A stretch of 64,000 nt of DNA from Leptasterias polaris. Its lineage: Eukaryota; Echinodermata; Asteroidea; Forcipulatida; Asteriidae. Shown in pieces: positions 21,136 to 32,207 of the stretch (the first letter of the stretch is position 1; each line of letters starts with the position of its first letter). Where the stretch lies: assembly GCA_037783415.1 (NCBI GenBank), contig JAZGTN010000298.1, positions 186,001-250,000 of the forward strand, written 5' to 3'. The translations under genes were made by a program, and so were the position numbers. The notes under the pieces were generated by a model. It made no database searches. It was not told where the DNA came from and saw only the letters and a list, made by a program, of their open reading frames with translations.

Positions 21136-21410
21136 CCCCCCATGAACATTCCTTAGTTGCTGTGTGATCAAAGGCATAGATAATTTCTTAATACTATATT
21201 AATTGTTTAGTGGGCAGCAATCAATACTGTACTTTTTCAGCATGTTTAGGAAGAGCCTGGTCTACCCAAGCATGTGCGAAATATGTTGTATCATAGGGGA
21301 GGGAAATAAGGTCTAATTAATTGATTTAGTTTTTGCTCTTACTCTGTTGTGTATTAAGCATTTTATACTCAGTACTTTCCTGAGGTCTGTGAAAACAATT
21401 CGCAGGCATA

Positions 21411-21478
21411 TTGTGGTGGGATTCGAACCCATGACCTTTGCCATGCTAGAGCAGATGTCTTACTACTAGGCGACTAAG
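21411..21478 (-). repeat. tRNA-like SINE head
   Basis: Minus strand: GCTAGCTTAGTCGCCTAGTA as A box region and GGGTTCGAATCCCACCAC as B box and 3' arm. The middle does not fold as a proper tRNA. A second B-box-like GGGTTTGAATTCC follows on the plus strand at 21511. Confidence 0.5.
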
Positions 21479-22439
21479 CTAGCCTGATGGCTAGAGGCAG
21501 TTTGAATCATTGTGGGTTTGAATTCCACCTGAGTGATTTGCCTGTGGATTTCTATTTATTGCCTTTTTAAAAACCAAATTATATTCTTTATCCCCGATGC
21601 AAAATTAACAATTATCTTAAGGTCAAGTTATGCTTTCAAAGAAACTTTCCAAATCTACACCAAGGTTTTTTTTTTCAAACCTCGTCTCTGGGCTCCGGTG
21701 AATGCTGGAAACACTAGGCAAGATGTACACTGCTCCATCATGGATGGCAGAGCCCAAGCCTGAGCCAGAACCCAAGGTTTAGAAAAATCCCCCAAGATTA
21801 GACATCAATCAGTAGTTGGCTGGAGCAAATTACCAGAGAGTGCCATCAAAGCCTCACACTCATCAGCTTTAAGGAGACACCTCATCTTTGGGTTGGATGC
21901 TTTGGGCTATAAAATTAGGACTACTGAAAATAGTAAATTGCTTAGTGGGGGGGGGGGGTGAATCACATAATTTCCTTACGATAAATTTTAAGCACACTGC
22001 ATGGTAACACACAGGTTTTCATATGTTTTATTAACAAGCACTATTTGCAAAAACAAACTAATATGTATGTAAATACATATCCTTCTTTGACAAACCAAAA
22101 AAGTGTTATTATAATATCGCACAACTCTTGATTCAAGTCTGTTGTTGATGAATTATTGTTACTTACATTCAACCCCAATTGTTTTCATTTGATTTGAGAA
22201 AGATTGGCTTTTCATCTAAGGTTCTGCAAGAAAAACTAAGCCCGCGATAAGTGGTAGTTAATTTATTATTTTTAGGATCCCGGCAAGTTATCTCACGTCC
22301 GTCAGCCATGTACATACAATTTTGCATGTTGCATGTATTTTGTGCATTGACCATGATAGATGCAGAAGTTTGTGATTGTTTATCTGTCAAAAGTCGGTCA
22401 GATACTTTGCCAAAAATTGGACCATGCAACTTTTAAAAC

Positions 22440-24235
22440 GGAATACTGACTTCAGCCAATTTTTAAATAGTATTGTTAATTTTTTTTTATTAATCTCAAA
22501 TAGCAAGAATGACAAATGTTTTGAATTTATTCAATAACTATAATTATGCAAGGCCACATATTATTATAAATAAAATGGACAAGAGTCAATTATTTTAGTC
22601 TCATCAAGTTCATCTTCAAAAAGGCGCCAATAACAAAATGTGCTTGCAGCGTTCTTTCCACATGCATGCAGTGGTGTAAGGGAGGCCACAGGGATGCCTG
22701 TAATTGCTACCTCCCCCACTGAAGTCTGTGTATGATTTGTCTTGGTGAAATGAATAATAAGAATAAAATGCATACCTATCAAACAAAATAAAGTTCTTTT
22801 TAATGGGAAAGTGCTTCATTTTCTTTTCATTTTTAAAAACCTTTTTAAAAGTGAATTGCTTCCTATTGTTTTAATTGCAAACAATTTTGTCACCACATGT
22901 TGGAGGGAATGTTAGAGATACTTGTACAGGTGTTTTAGATTTTCAAATGCACTTTCATTGACTGCAATTATTTTAAGATGGAAAGTTTCTGTTGAGGGTT
23001 ATTACTGGTGTGAATCAAGATTTCAGACTAAAACTAGTCCATGTCTTTGAATCTCACAAAGTCCTTACATTTACCCTGTTTTATCTACAAAAACAATTTG
23101 TGTTTAATTAAATATTTCCTCTGTGGCACTCTTTTGTGTTACTTAATTTTTATGGAGCAACTCTTTGCAACTTGTTCAGAGTGGCTCACATGTACAAGGA
23201 CCACAAAAAGGAGAGGCTTTTTAAACCATTTAAATCATGTACAACTTCTCTACTCTTAGAATCAGATGGCAGTTTTAACTCCTCAGACCTTCAAATCCTA
23301 GTTCTGCAGCACCTGATGCTGTACTACACATCCCCCATTAATGAAAGATTTATTATTTACAACATAATGAAATATTTATTTTTAACAAAAAGAAGCGAAC
23401 AGAATATCGCATACACCTTTGGTTCAAGTCTGTTGTTGATGAATCATTGTTATTTACACTCAACCCCAATTGTTTTTATTTGAGTTTTGGGCTAGTTTAC
23501 TTCACACAGTTTCATGCTGCAAGTTTTGAGAGATTCCGTTTTAAAGGTTTCCCATAAAAAATACCATCTGAAGGATTTGAGCTTCCATCTGAAGAGTTTG
23601 AGTATACACCATTTAAGTTACAACATAATGAAATATTTATTTTTAACAAAAAGAAGCGAACAGAATATCGCATACACCTTTGGTTCAAGTTTCTGTTGAG
23701 GGTTATTACTGGTGTGAATCAAGGAGTTTTTAGACTAAAACTAGTCCATGTCTTTGAATCTCACAAAGTTCTTACATTTACCCTGTTTTATCTACAAAAA
23801 CAATTTGTGTTTAATTAAATATTTCCTCTGTGGCACTCTTTTGTGTTACTTAATTTTTATGGAGCAACTCTTTACAACTTGTTCAGGGTGGCTCACATGT
23901 ACAAGGACCACAAAAAGGAGAGGTCGTTGACCTGTATTCAATTTGATTTCAGACTTTTTAAACCGTTTAAATCATGTACAACTTCTCTACTCTTAGAATC
24001 AGATGGCAGTTTTAACTCCTCAGACCTTCAAATCCTAGTTCTGCAGCACCTGATGCTGTACTACATCCCCCATTAATGAAAGATTTATCACTTACAACAT
24101 AATGAAATATTTATTTTTAACAAAAAGAAGCGAACAGAATATTAATATCGCATACACCTTTGGTTCAAGTCTGTTGTTGATGAATCATTGTTATTTACAC
24201 TCAACCCCAATTGTTTTTATTTGAGTTTTGGGCTA
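22440..24235. repeat. Duplicated noncoding block, copy 1, with internal tandem duplication
   Basis: Matches 32780-33780 and 45840-46190 plus 49940-50870. Shared landmarks are CTCATCAAGTTCATCTTC and TTCCACATGCATGCAGTGG. Within this copy 22982-23690 is repeated as 23690-24400. Confidence 0.75.
23496..23617 (-). pseudogene. FREP C-terminal micro-fragment
   Basis: About 120 bases encoding the last residues of a fibrinogen domain (minus strand, ends with CAGCATGAAACTG), cut off sharply after ACCATTTAAGTT. It repeats the start of the larger pseudogene at 24240 and includes a piece (CATCTGAAGAGTTTGAGTAT) matching the 50.9-kb gene instead. Left by the local tandem duplication. Confidence 0.7.
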
Positions 24236-24239
24236 GTTT

Positions 24240-25255
24240 ACTTCACGCAGTTTCATGCTGCAAGTTTTGAGAGATTCCGTTCTAAAGGTTTCCCATAAAA
24301 AATACCATCTGAAGGATTTGAGCTTCCATTATGGTATACACCATTTAAGTTAGAACTCATACCCTGTGAGCATCTATTAAACCACCATGCCCCACGATGG
24401 ATTCCTGCACATTTTGTGGTTAGATCAAGATCACTGTCTCTATCCAATGTTGAAAAGACTTGACCATTGTTTTTATAAAGAGAGTTTCCAACAGTACCTG
24501 TTTATGGACCAAGATTAAGTATGTAATCTTCACCACTATTAATCCCAGCATATTGGTACTTTTCATATGCTGTTTTACCGTCCCATCCCTCAAGATCTAT
24601 TCTGAGATCCCATTGTGATGGGAGGGTCACAAAGTTGTCATTGCCCAGCCAGTACTCACCGAATGGATCCCCAAAGCCAGACTTGTACTCAGCCCAGGTG
24701 CGTTCAAAGTCTACACTGCCATCCAGTCGCCTCTGAAATACAGTCCATCCCCCACCGTCAGTGTCCATGTCACAGTATACTTGTAGAGCCTCACTATCGA
24801 GGCCACCTGGGTAGATGGTGTACACTTTACTCTGGTTGTATCCTGCTTTCCAGAGCTGCTTACAAGTTCTATATTTAGGCATTGCAGTTGCGCTTGATGA
24901 GGGGCGAGTTGTGAACTCAGTTGATGAAGGGTGAGTTGTGGACTCATTTGATAAAGGGCGAGTTGTTGGCGCAGTTGATTAGGGGTGAGTTGTAGAGTCA
25001 GTTGATGAGGGGTGAGTTGTAGAGTTAGTTGATGAGGGGTGAGTTGTAGAGTCAGTTGATGAGGGGTGAGTTGTTGACTCAGTCGATGAGGGGCGAGTTG
25101 TAGACTCAATTGATGAGGGGTGATTTGTAGAGTTAGTTGATGAGGGGTGAGTTGTAGAGTCAGTCGATGAGGGGTGAGTGGTGGACTCAGTTGATGAGGG
25201 GTGAGTTGTAGACTCAGTTGATGAGGGGCCAGTTGTGGGCTCAGTTGATGCGGAT
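24240..25255 (-). pseudogene. FREP pseudogene: mucin stalk and fibrinogen domain, no N-terminus
   Basis: The fibrinogen domain is readable from MPKYRTCKQLWKAGYNQSK to INSGEDYILNLGP, then meets TAA at 24506-24508 where the related gene at 50874-52754 has a Tyr codon. It resumes through LDRDSDLDL, HRGAWWFNRC and SNLNGVY, and loses frame near the end (T-rich site about 24295-24302). The stalk (about 13 units, 24890-25250) also has a stop (ACCCCTAATCAACTG). Homology ends abruptly at about 25255, where a duplicated block begins, so signal peptide and PAN domain were lost at a duplication breakpoint. Closest intact relative: 50874-52754. Confidence 0.88.
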
Positions 25256-25275
25256 TACAAAACATTGAGACCAGA

Positions 25276-25419
25276 GGTCGATTTCACAAAGCACTAAGAT
25301 TCATCTTAAGATGAGTTATCAGTATCACCATAGTGATTTGTATTGTGACATCACTCTTTGCTAAGCAACTGCGATGGATTTGCAGTTACGATCAATCCTA
25401 ACTCTTTGTGAAAACGCGC
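25276..25419. mobile_element. MITE, 144 bp, with CCAGA target duplication
   Basis: Flanked by CCAGA at 25271-25275 and 25420-25424. The duplicate flank near 63210 has a single CCAGA and no element: a clean empty site. The ends share TTTCACAAAG / CTTTGTGAAA. No coding capacity. Confidence 0.8.
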
Positions 25420-25703
25420 CCAGAAACGTGATGTCATCAAACATTTTCGGTTTTTGACAGAAATTGCACTTAAAGTGTATCAAACACACTGGCATTTTAC
25501 ACTGTTTTAATATTAGGGTAGATAATTTCAACCCCCCCCCCCCCCCATTTTCATGGGGGCTCTTACTTTTGGAAAATGAGTGGGATCACAAAACTGAATT
25601 TGACCTTAGAACCCCTTTTAAATCCTCCTTTTTACATAAGCAGCTGGTACCACAATCTACAGACCATGTAACCAAAGTCAAAACATGGATTTGATGCAGG
25701 TCT

Positions 25704-25935
25704 GGGCCCAATTTCATGGCTCTGCTTACTGTCGAATTCTTTGATTGCGATCACAATTTTGAATGTCTGTGCTAGCTGTGTCAGCGTAGAATGCCTAGTA
25801 ACAGGGACTACCCAAGCGCACAAGCAGAAATTCCATGCTACCCCGTGAAATACGCTTGACGTAAGCGCGGAATTCTTTGCTTTCGCAAGCGCAGATTCTT
25901 TGCTTACGGGTAAGCAGAGCCATGAAATTGGGCCC
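25704..25935. mobile_element. MITE with 26-bp GGGCCCAATTTCATGGCTCT ends
   Basis: Left end 25704-25729 is the exact reverse complement of right end 25910-25935. The 63-kb copy of this flank lacks it, though the sequence right at the junction has also diverged. Same family as the elements near 30.2, 30.4, 42.8, 43.0 and 43.2 kb. Confidence 0.85.
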
Positions 25936-26317
25936 TGGTTTTCTTCATGGAGATTACACTGTTTGATTTTGTCAATTTTTAATATGAAGAAATGGGACAC
26001 ATAATAGACTCAAACTTGTGCGAGTGTTATTTTTATAACTCTTGAATTTATTTGGAAAGTACGATACAAAATGTAAAAGATCAGATCTGACTGGGGTAGT
26101 TTCTTGCCTGCCAGGAAATGCCCTGGAATGTAAAAGGTCACTCTTTTAGTGATGATGTCATTTCTAGGTGCAAGAATTACATGACAGTGTTAAGCGTGTT
26201 AGTTTCTCATTTACAAGGAGGGTTCAAAATCTTGCTGAAATGAATTTGAAAACAAATTAAATTAAGTTTTCTGTACAAGTTGGTGTCAAACTGTAATATT
26301 TTGTTCAATGTTTTTTT

Positions 26318-27424
26318 TCACTCACGTATTTTCATGCTGCAGGATTTGAGGGATTTCTTAGAGTTCAAGCCTTGCCATAAAACACCAGTTTTGTCACCGG
26401 GGTCATGTTGATCTTGATAGTATACTCCATTTAAGTTAGAATCCATGCAGCTGTTGTACCACCAGGCTCCTTTGTGTCTTTCTGCACAATAACCACTTAT
26501 GAGATTATTATCATTGTCCTTGTCTTTTGTTGTGAATGGCTGATGTTTGTGTGTGCCAAGATCATCACGATCAGTGATAGTGCTGCTTTCATCATATTCA
26601 GAATACTGAAGGTTGTATTTATCACCAATTATCTTGAAGTCGTTGTATTTTGCAAATGCCTTTGCCCCATTCCAATTCTCGAGATCTACACGAAGGGACC
26701 ATGTTCCTTTAGAAGTCAGTTTGACTAAGTTATCATTACCCAGCCAGAACTCACCAGAAAGATCACCAAAGCCAGACTTGTACTCAGCCCAGGTGCGGTA
26801 GAAGTCCACACTGCTGTCCTGCCGTCTCTGAAATACAATCCATCCCCCTCCATCAGTATCCATGTCACAGTATACTTGTAGAGCCTCACTATCGATGCCA
26901 CCTGGGTAGATGGAATACACTTTACTTTGGTTGTATCCTGCATTCAAGATCTGCTTACAAGTTCCATATTCAGGCATTGGGATTGCACTTGATGAGTAGT
27001 GAGTCGTAGACTCAGTCGATGAGGGGTGAGTTTTCATCTGGGTTAATGAGGGGTGTATTGGCAAAGATGTCAAGAAGTCAGCTGTGTCCTCATCTGCATC
27101 AAAGTAAACACTCCCTTGATCTTGAAGGAATTCTTGAGGATGCTCAGCTCTTGTTGCATTATTCAGCTCACATAGTTTCTTACTTTCATAAAAGTTGAAA
27201 GACTTACAGTCCTCATCCATGCTGCAATCTCGTCCACAGATCACGTGATTGGCAACAGTTTTCTGTTTTTGTACATAGTTTTTGAGGACCGTGATTTCAG
27301 AACTGAACATTTGATACTTGATATCAAATCTACGACACTTGCTACTTAAGCTTCCTACATGTGTTATCATCAATATGAAAAACAGCAGAGTCATTGTGTA
27401 ATGAAGAAACTTTTTGGGTTCCAT
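26318..27424 (-). CDS. Secreted fibrinogen-related lectin with PAN domain and vestigial stalk
   Basis: 368 residues from ATG 27424, which has a strong Kozak context (ACAATGG); an in-frame ATG at 27469 would add 15 residues with no signal character. Signal peptide 1-25 (MEPKKFLHYTMTLLFFILMI). PAN module about 30-112 with CGRDCSMDEDCKSFNFYESK; the Cys after FYE in most paralogues is Ser here. The stalk is only one to two units. The fibrinogen domain 150-368 has QRRQDSSVDF, WLGNDN, DKDNDN calcium loop, KGAWWYNSC, SNLNGVYY and CSMKIRE. Its 3' flank is duplicated at the right edge. Its 5' flank and N-terminus match the broken gene near 39 kb. Confidence 0.88.
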   Translation of the reverse strand: MEPKKFLHYTMTLLFFILMITHVGSLSSKCRRFDIKYQMFSSEITVLKNYVQKQKTVANHVICGRDCSMDEDCKSFNFYESKKLCELNNATRAEHPQEFLQDQGSVYFDADEDTADFLTSLPIHPSLTQMKTHPSSTESTTHYSSSAIPMPEYGTCKQILNAGYNQSKVYSIYPGGIDSEALQVYCDMDTDGGGWIVFQRRQDSSVDFYRTWAEYKSGFGDLSGEFWLGNDNLVKLTSKGTWSLRVDLENWNGAKAFAKYNDFKIIGDKYNLQYSEYDESSTITDRDDLGTHKHQPFTTKDKDNDNNLISGYCAERHKGAWWYNSCMDSNLNGVYYQDQHDPGDKTGVLWQGLNSKKSLKSCSMKIRE

Positions 27425-27779
27425 TGTATTTTCATTAAAACCGTATGTTATAATCACAAAGTTTCTCATTAACAGAATTGTGCTAAATGGATCACTTGAA
27501 GATAAATAAACACAACCTGTGCATGAAGCAACTTTCTCAGAGTAGAAGTTATACAGACAAATTGAAGTTTGAAATACTCCTCAGAATAAATTGAGACTGC
27601 TCAAGTTCTTGCACCATAATAATTGGTATGAAAGATGCAGTGGATGCAAGCTCTTCTGGGCAGCATTAGTAACTGAGTAGAAATACTGGTTTTGTGAACC
27701 AACATGTAACAAGGAATCTGCAGGCAATGTTCTTTGCCTGGAGTGGTGTGAGGCTCTGATTCGTCAGATTAAAACCACC

Positions 27780-28110
27780 AGTTACTTGTAAGCCACTGAT
27801 TGGTTTTATTTCAAGAGAGCAGATGTCTGCTGAAAATTTTATATTTTAATATCTACTCAAGTGTCTATTGTCTATGAATATTCATTGGGTGTTTCTAAGG
27901 GGCAGCCACTAACAGTTGCTGTCATCTTCATCAGTATACTTGACAATTCATGAGAGAGCTGTGATTGGTCAAAATTCAATGTGAATTGAGCCAGTCCATT
28001 CAATTGGTTGTGAATATATATGACATAATCATTTGGTTGAGGGTTTATGATTGGTCGAAACTTTTGTTTTATGAACAAATCCCTACTTTTCATTGGTTGA
28101 GCCAACTTCA
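27780..28110 (-). promoter_or_regulatory. CCAAT cluster and ATGAATATTCAT palindrome upstream of the 26-kb FREP
   Basis: Five ATTGG motifs (sense CCAAT) at about -370 to -680, and ATGAATATTCAT at 27876-27887. Both recur upstream of the 39-kb gene. The AT-rich palindrome resembles POU/homeodomain sites; binding is inference. Confidence 0.35.
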
Positions 28111-28129
28111 TGTAAACACCCACAAAAGA

Positions 28130-29540
28130 ACTTCAGTTGCATAGTCCTGTATTTTGACCCAATTCCAACATTGTAATTTTTTTATACAAGATTTGTGTAA
28201 TGAAAGTTATAAGCCAATATGGGCCACTCAAAATGTTCAAGGTAGCCAGAAAGCCTTTCAAAATACCATGAAAGATTTCGATTGGTTACTTCAGATCCAC
28301 TCTCCTCCAAGGGCAGCCATATCGTATCTCTTCAAGCAAGAATCGATAGCGTCCACTTTTTCAATTTTCTCATGTTGATCTTTCTGAACAGTGAGCACTG
28401 AATTCTAGTAGGTCTCCTTCCCTTATTGAAAATACCCAAGTCTCTGTAAACATCAAAGCAGTCATGCTTGTATTGAAATGCGTCTATTGGAAACCACTGT
28501 AGCTTAGTGTAATGCCTATTGTATGTGGGATCAATTTAGCATCGGTTTCACAGCCTGATATTAAATTCTACTAATAATGGCAATACAGCATTTGTTGTTA
28601 TTTCAATAAGACAGAATTCAGTAACTCTGGGAGATTTTTTTTCCCACTGTTTTTCTTCAACTCACAATTCATATTTGTATAAATACTTTCACAAAGGGAG
28701 TATTTAAACCAGCCTCAATGCCAACTTCAAGTACAGGGCCCAAATAATAGAGCTGCTTAAACAACAAATATTGCTTAAGAGTGTTTTGCTGAGCGAAAAA
28801 ATATACAGGATACCAGTCATAGTTGGTACATGTGGAATGGTATTTTGGCTGGTTACCTTAGACTGAGATACTGGTGTTCTCACAATCAAACACATGTTGA
28901 AAGAGAATGAAGACAAAGATTTCAAAACTCACACAAACTTTGAAACGAATCCTTCATTTCCTTTCCAACAATCTTTTGTTTCTGAACGCTAACTCTCCAA
29001 AATCATGCACAATATTTTGATAAGCTCCATGATAGGACTACTGTTCTTTAGAACATGTTTGTCTCAAAGGGGTTGAAATTGTTTGGAAGGATTATTTGCC
29101 TTTTTCCAAAAACCAAAGTCAAGTGAAACAAGTTTTACTGTTAAGTACACACTTTAGCCAAGTAGAGAGAAGGAAGTTAGCATGCTGTGTTCAATTTTGC
29201 CTTTCTGTCCCTTAATGCATAGCATGTTTAGTAGGCAGCTAACAAATATAGCTTCCAGTTATATCCACTTCCAATTTCAGAGACGCTTTGTGGTAGTAAG
29301 ACGTTTTAGGTAAATCCATAGTTTTGGTATGTTCAGAACAACGTTAAAAAAATGATACAATTTTTTTATTTTTGTAACATTGAATGTTTGTTATTATGGG
29401 CAGCTTTTAAAAACTGTGCTGTACTGAAAACAAATTTCCAGGATAAACACGAAATAAACAAAAATGAATAAATATAAAAATGCAATTGTCCCATATTCCT
29501 CTATTGGTATATTGACATGATAGTGATGGGGGACTATTTT
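28130..29540. other. Noncoding, no gene seen
   Basis: Duplicated at 39810-41270 with similar divergence along its length and no conserved reading frame. A partial GGGCCCAAATAATAGAGCTG at 28737 is probably a decayed MITE end. Confidence 0.5.
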
Positions 29541-29551
29541 AAAAGACTCCT

Positions 29552-29760
29552 CAAAAGTTGGTCCTTCAGAGGGTTCGGTCTTTGGTGGGGTGGTCTTTCA
29601 GAGGGTTGGTCCTTCAGAGGGTTGGTTCTTGAAAGGTTTGGTCCTTTAGAGGGTTGGTCCTTCAGAGGGTAGGTCCTTCAGAAGGTAGTTCCTTCAGAAG
29701 ATAGGTCCTTCAGAGGGTTGGTTCTTCAGAGGGTAGGTCCTTGTTGAAGGGTTTGGGTTT
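29552..29760. repeat. 16-bp GGTCCTTCAGAGGGTT minisatellite, short copy
   Basis: About a dozen units of GGTCCTTCAGAGGGTT with variants. The homologous place in copy B (41283-42215) holds an array over four times longer. Confidence 0.85.
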
Positions 29761-30159
29761 TTTCGTTTTTTTTTAATAGTTGAGTGTGTCGATATTTATA
29801 CAGAAGTGAATGGTCTTTAAAGGATTCAAAATTTTCTTTCTGCTGTAAGAATCAGTTGAGGAAACACAAAAAAGGGGGAATGGGTTACCAACAAAAATTG
29901 CGAGCATTTGGAATGAATATGCCATTTGGTTTCATGGGTTGGCAGGGGGGCTGGAGACCATGACTACTGTAGCAATGAAAAGTAGTACTCAAACGACAGA
30001 CTCTAAATGTTTTAAGAAATTCCTTGTCTACACCAAACCTAGAAATGAAAAGAAATATCTGCTAAATTTGCTTGATTTCCATCACTCAGTTTATTCAACG
30101 TCATTGATCACTGGAAACACATTATATACATAAATACATCATGTACTACAAGCAATTCA

Positions 30160-30344
30160 GGCCCCAATCTCATAAAGCTGTTAAGCAGGAAATGCTGCTT
30201 AGCAAATTTCTATGCTAAGCACCCAAAAAAAAGAGGAGCGATGTAACCAGCTGCACCAATGGAAACTTTATGGAATATTGGCTGGTAGTCTGTTTCTGTC
30301 AGCAAGATTTTGTACTTATAATACAGGCTTTATGAAACTGGGCC
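30160..30344. mobile_element. MITE of the GGCCCAATTTCAT family
   Basis: Left end GGCCCCAATCTCATAAAGCT and right end CTTTATGAAACTGGGCC are inverted repeats. Present in both duplication copies (partner 42937-43120), so it is older than the duplication. Confidence 0.75.
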
Positions 30345-30346
30345 AT

Positions 30347-30534
30347 GGGCCCAATTTCATATAGTAGCTTAGTCAAACAGAATGAATTGCTTAACAATTT
30401 TCTGCTAAGCAGAAATGAGCAGGATACCATTCAACAATTGTACATACATGGTAGCTCAGGTGGTGACCTTATTCTGGTAAGCATGATTCTTTTGTGCTCA
30501 GCTACCTTTTGTACAGCTCTGTGAAATCGGGCCC
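30347..30534. mobile_element. MITE of the GGGCCCAATTTCAT family
   Basis: GGGCCCAATTTCATATAG on the left pairs with CTCTGTGAAATCGGGCCC on the right. Only two bases separate it from the previous element. Partner 43123-43316. Confidence 0.75.
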
Positions 30535-30605
30535 AGATTTTGAAATGTTCTGGATGCTTGATAAGCTAAAATGTTATTTTGTTACTAAAATTGGCAAACT
30601 ACAGC

Positions 30606-31409
30606 CAGTGGCAGCGCTACGGGGAGGCAAGGGGGGGCAAATTCCCCCCCAGTTATTTTTTTTGCCCCCCCAGTTTGCCCCCCCAGTTTTTTCCCCGATG
30701 GCGGAAATTGAGTTTAATCCAAACCATTGCACCCAATTTGTTACAATGTTGTTTGCGCTGTAAATAATAAACTCAATTTCATCCCTCATAATGAGCTGGC
30801 ACCATCAAAAAAGCCCAATACACTTTCCATCACCGGCAATGTTAATAAAATGTGGATTTATTTATCTGTACAAGCTTGGAAACTTGCTATAAATAGAAAT
30901 GCATTGTCTGCCCAAAACCGCATGCAGCCATTGTACACGCAGTTTGCACAACACGTCAAATTCACACAGTGCAAAATCTTATTTCTGTAGTGGTTGTAGG
31001 CTTATAAATACAGTACACACGACATAAACTTGATGTTCACGTGGATTGAGGGGTGCTGTATTATGCTTACTGCTAGTTGTTGCGCTTAAACACGTTGGTA
31101 AAACAGTTAGTTAAAATGGATATTAGAAAGTTTTGCAAGAAATCCAAACAACCTCCATCCCATGATGATAGGCACAGATCTGATTCTGAATCTAGCGATG
31201 AGAATCCTGAACCCAAACACAAACACCCCAGGATTGAAGTTAATATTGACGTAAATGTCCCAGATACCCCAGTCAAGAATAACGCTGGTGTAAGTCCGTC
31301 AATGCTTTTCTGCAGTACAAAATTTCATTATAGATTTTTGTTTGCCCCCCCTAAATTTAAGTTTGCCCCCTCTTGCCCCCCCAGATTAACAGGTCTGGTG
31401 CCGCCGCTG
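30606..31409 (+). mobile_element. Nonautonomous hAT-like transposon with intact 8-bp target duplication
   Basis: 804 bp between perfect copies of ACTACAGC (30598-30605 and 31410-31417). The duplicate locus near 43390 has one ACTACAGC and no element. The ends are imperfect inverted repeats: CAGTGGCAGCGCTA on the left, CAGCGGCGGCACCAG when the right end is read inward. Subterminal GGGGGCAAA motifs flank both sides. The 8-bp duplication and CAGTGG ends are typical of hAT elements. A short coding piece from a transposase N-terminus lies near the right end. Confidence 0.88.
31116..31290 (+). pseudogene. N-terminal exon remnant of a hAT-type transposase
   Basis: From ATG 31116 the frame reads MDIRKFCKKSKQPPSHDD, then an acidic/serine-rich stretch and an HPRIEVNID segment, and reaches GCTGGTGTAAGT, a good splice-donor sequence. 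'MDIRKF' followed by a Lys-rich then acidic segment resembles the start of hAT/ZMYM-type transposases. All later exons (zinc finger, catalytic core) are gone and the frame runs into the right terminal sequence. Not a host gene in my reading. Confidence 0.5.
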
Positions 31410-31679
31410 ACTACAGCAAAAGCAATGGTCACTTATGGCAATAAATCAATCCATTGGGCTCCGCCCACCATAGCATAATCAGCTGTCAATCAACGATGCC
31501 CACATGAGTAGCATGTTTGTCTGATCATTTGCTCTATGGTCTGATCATGGATGTAGAACTACCTCCATAGTCAGATGTGTCTTGTTATGCCCAGTGCCAC
31601 GCACAATAAACACAATACAGAAATCCAAATGGCAAAAAGTTGAAAACATTTTGTTATTAGATTTTTATCTCATTTTTGG

Positions 31680-31772
31680 GTAGAACAAAGAAAAATTTAC
31701 TGAGCGGGATTTGAACCAACGACATCCGGATTAATGTGCTAGCGCTCTACCAACTGTGCTATCTAGCGCCAT
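31680..31772 (-). repeat. tRNA-derived SINE head, minus orientation
   Basis: Minus strand has ATAGCACAGTTGGTAGAGCG and GGTTCAAATCCCGCTCAG. Head-to-head with the copy at 31943-32030. The same inverted pair occurs at 44750-44840 / 44993-45075. Confidence 0.55.
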
Positions 31773-31942
31773 ATTATTGGCAGTCTCCCCTAGCTGCCTT
31801 TTCCCATGTTGTATCATATCCTTGGGTGTGATCCCTGGCTACAAGGCAGTTAAAGGTTGAATGGCTTTTGACTGGCGACCCCCCCCCCCCCCCCCCCCCG
31901 AACAAAGATATTGACAAAATAGGGAGTCCGGCCACACAGGGC

Positions 31943-32030
31943 TAGATAGCTCAGTTTGTAGAGCGCCAGCACGTTAATGCGGAGGTCGTTGGATCAAATT
32001 AAATTTTCTTTGTTCAACCCAAAAATCGTT
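31943..32030 (+). repeat. tRNA-derived SINE head, plus orientation
   Basis: GGGCTAGATAGCTCAGTTTG (A box) and GGTCGTTGGATCAAATTAAA (decayed B box), then TTTTCTTTGTTCAACCC. Together with the minus copy it forms an inverted repeat separated by about 170 bases that include a C run. Confidence 0.55.
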
Positions 32031-32207
32031 TTAAATGTAGCCTTTCACTTTTCACTTGTGGTTTATTTATTAGATTTTAATCTGTCAGACACTTGTCAGA
32101 TTTTTGGATGCATGTTCACTGTTGTGATTGGTCAATGCATTTCGGGGGCGGAGCTTAATGGATTGATCTATTGACTCAATTCACCTGACGTCATCATCAT
32201 TAAAAAT

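Larger units (their letters stand above)
20885..22120. repeat. Duplicated noncoding block, copy 1
   Basis: Closely matches 33795-35010, including the truncated SINE, the TTTAGGAAGAGCCTGGTCTA segment and the tRNA-like pair. The order relative to the next duplicated block is reversed between the two places, so rearrangement followed duplication. Confidence 0.75.
25257..26345. repeat. Duplicated 3' flank of the 26-kb FREP, copy 1
   Basis: Matches 63192-64000 from AAAACATTGAGACCAGA through the gene's stop codon. Copy 1 carries two MITEs that the other copy lacks. Confidence 0.85.

Noticed and set aside
24711..25265. 184-codon minus-strand frame over the pseudogene stalk
   Set aside because: Same cause: an alternative frame of the stalk repeats and the fibrinogen domain start.
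31077..31478. Host gene of 133 codons
   Set aside because: Bounded by hAT-type ends with an 8-bp duplication; only a transposase N-terminal exon is recognisable and the C-terminal part translates the terminal repeat.
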